Shown piece after piece: positions 62,761 to 64,000 of a stretch of 64,000 nucleotides of DNA (position 1 is the stretch's first letter; every line of letters starts with the position of its first letter). The translations under genes and the position numbers were made by a program. Below the pieces are notes generated by a model. The model made no database searches, was not told where the DNA came from, and was given only the letters and a program-made list of their open reading frames with translations. The DNA comes from Candidatus Tokpelaia sp. JSC188 (GTDB lineage: Bacteria > Pseudomonadota > Alphaproteobacteria > Rhizobiales > Rhizobiaceae), in the NCBI GenBank assembly GCA_003331065.1, contig QENB01000007.1, positions 32,939 through 96,938 of the forward strand, read 5' to 3'.

Positions 62761-63141
62761 CACCTACTAACTAGCTTAAAAATAATTTATTCTTTCTAGC
62801 TTTTATTGTATAATTAGGCTTTCGTCTACTATATCAGAAATGTCTTCTTATTTCATAAAGAGCCTTTGCAAATGGACTGCTTTTCCCCGTCGAAGACACG
62901 AATCTGAATAGTTATCAGATCCCTTTCGCATATAACATGCCCTTTACAAGCGCTGTATAATTTTAGACCGGATCCATATACTAGCATCTAGACATCCTCA
63001 CCTGTATTTTAGCATTCTTGGATCAATTTACCAAGAGCAGACATAAGAAATAAATTTCACAAATTTTAATGCTTGTAGAATCTTTATATATTGATGCTAT
63101 ATGACAGAACATGTTACGGTGGCCCGTTTAAGATTGCTTTC
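62761..63141. other. Gene-free spacer between ppx relic and tRNA-Gln
   Basis: No gene or strong structure is seen in these 381 bases. Confidence 0.4.
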
Positions 63142-63215
63142 TGGGGGATAGTTTAAAGGTAGAACAGCGGACTCTGACTCCGTTAATCTTGGTTCGAGTC
63201 CAGGTCCCCCAGCCA
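63142..63215 (+). tRNA. tRNA-Gln (anticodon CTG)
   Basis: The acceptor TGGGGGA pairs with TCCCCCA. The anticodon stem is GCGGA/TCCGT with a loop CTCTGAC and anticodon CTG, and CCA is encoded. The T-A first pair is typical of tRNA-Gln. Confidence 0.93.
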
Positions 63216-63402
63216 TGAAAATCTTCTTGGTTTGCGCGCGCGATCTTTAAATGGATGAAGGTGTAGGGGATTTTTAGGATTTAACTCTTTAAAATTCCAG
63301 AAAGGGTTAGGATTTTTATCCATTTTTCATTTGTTATCTTTTTTGAATTCTTTAAACAATACCTTGTATTTTTGATCGATATTGGGCATGGTAGAAACAG
63401 CG

Positions 63403-63688
63403 TATTGCCATTGCTCGTGCGGTTTTACGCAATGCACCAATCCTTCTTCTGGACGAAGCTACCTCTGCTCTTGATGCAGAAAGTGAAGTGCTGGTACAAG
63501 AAGCCCTTGAAAAACTGATGATAAATCGTACGACATTAATTATCGCTCATCGTTTAGCAACTGTTTTGAAAGCTGATCGCATATTGGTTATGGATAATGG
63601 GAAAATTATTGAAGAAGGTCGACATGATACACTTATGAAAAAAAATGGCCTATATGCACGTTTAGCAAAATTGCAATTTGCAATTTAA
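63403..63688 (+). pseudogene. 3' remnant of an ABC exporter ATPase gene
   Basis: The frame carries only the end of an ABC ATPase domain: [20 protein letters not shown] (after the signature), the Walker B and D-loop ([20 protein letters not shown]), the H-loop ([19 protein letters not shown]) and the tail ending LAKLQFAI. Just before it an in-frame TAG (63398 region) and no Walker A or membrane domain are found. A GTG at 63488 could start a 66-residue peptide, but that would not be a working ATPase. The MsbA/LapB-like exporter type is inferred from the tail. Confidence 0.75.
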
Positions 63689-64000
63689 TATATCCGAAGG
63701 AAATTCGAATATGATCCTTAAAAACAGAAATTTTCTTATGCTATTTCGTTTATTTTTTTTACTTATCATTTTGACGAGTTTAGAAGATTTTTATACAGTT
63801 CTTTATTGTGATCCAAGTAAATCGCCAATGCTCAACTAATGATGAGGAATTGTATTCTTCACACGGGCGGGGATATATTTTTAAATTCAGAGATAGTTTT
63901 ATGATTTTAGCGTGCTGATTTTAAAGGGCAGTTTTTATGAGAGAGATTGAGTCCCTGATCGTGTATCTTTGAATTTTAAAACAATTTTTAGAAATACAGG
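63689..64000. other. Right end of the window without a recognisable gene
   Basis: A short plus-strand frame from the ATG at 63711 (MILKNRNFLMLFRLFFLLII) looks like a signal peptide or membrane helix and stays open to TAA at about 63837. It is preceded by AAGGAA 8 bases upstream. It codes for only about 42 residues and is not recognised. The rest shows nothing. Confidence 0.3.

Overview
The window is an AT-rich chromosomal segment of an alphaproteobacterium. The evidence for Rhizobiales (Hyphomicrobiales), probably a host-associated Bartonellaceae-like lineage with a shrinking genome, is the set of proteins and neighbours: DivK, a PopZ/DUF2497 protein, a TolC-family protein and a Pcm-like methyltransferase beside valS, a fused SecDF, rhizobial-type L10 and NusG of 172 and 176 residues, and rlmE beside a ppx/gppA relic. 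Long gene-free stretches and several readable gene wrecks point to ongoing genome reduction. The species cannot be named from the sequence alone.

Layout. 0.4-6.5 kb: divK, the rplM-rpsI operon (minus strand), ilvE, tRNA-Arg, rpmG, trigger factor and tRNA-Leu. 7-24 kb: one long minus-strand block, in transcription order rpsL, rpsG, fusA, tuf, tRNA-Trp, secE, nusG, rplK, rplA, rplJ, rplL, rpoB, rpoC. This is the core of transcription and translation, but the str part lies upstream of secE instead of downstream of rpoC, as if the cluster had been circularly permuted at tuf. 24-31.5 kb: xthA, then valS, popZ, tolC and pcm on the minus strand, and tRNA-Asn. 31.9-35.4 kb: tRNA-Cys followed by a small foreign patch (SSB, two XRE regulators, a small membrane protein) with repeated operator-like boxes. 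35.4-39.3 kb: DEAD-box helicase, a frameshifted small exported protein, ilvA and tRNA-Leu.

39.6-48 kb: secDF, a Kef/YbaL-type antiporter translationally coupled to a UPF0104 membrane protein, a two-domain protein with an MfnB-like pseudoenzyme half fused to dihydroneopterin aldolase (FolB), a TerC-CBS-CorC membrane protein and tRNA-Lys. 48-52 kb: a gene desert with short broken reading frames on both sides of one intact phage-type amidase, most likely a decayed prophage. 52-56 kb: der, a wrecked YfgM-like tetratricopeptide gene, nhaA and 1.4 kb of gene-free DNA. 57-64 kb: a coupled SLC13-type permease and FUSC protein, a ProC-like reductase, rlmE with a ppx/gppA pseudogene directly upstream, tRNA-Gln and the 3' remnant of an ABC exporter.

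The retained genes are mainly information processing, envelope transport (SecE, SecDF, TolC, NhaA, Kef, TerC, SLC13, FUSC), branched-chain amino acid synthesis (IlvA, IlvE) and folate synthesis (FolB). Regulatory and accessory genes are the ones that have decayed.
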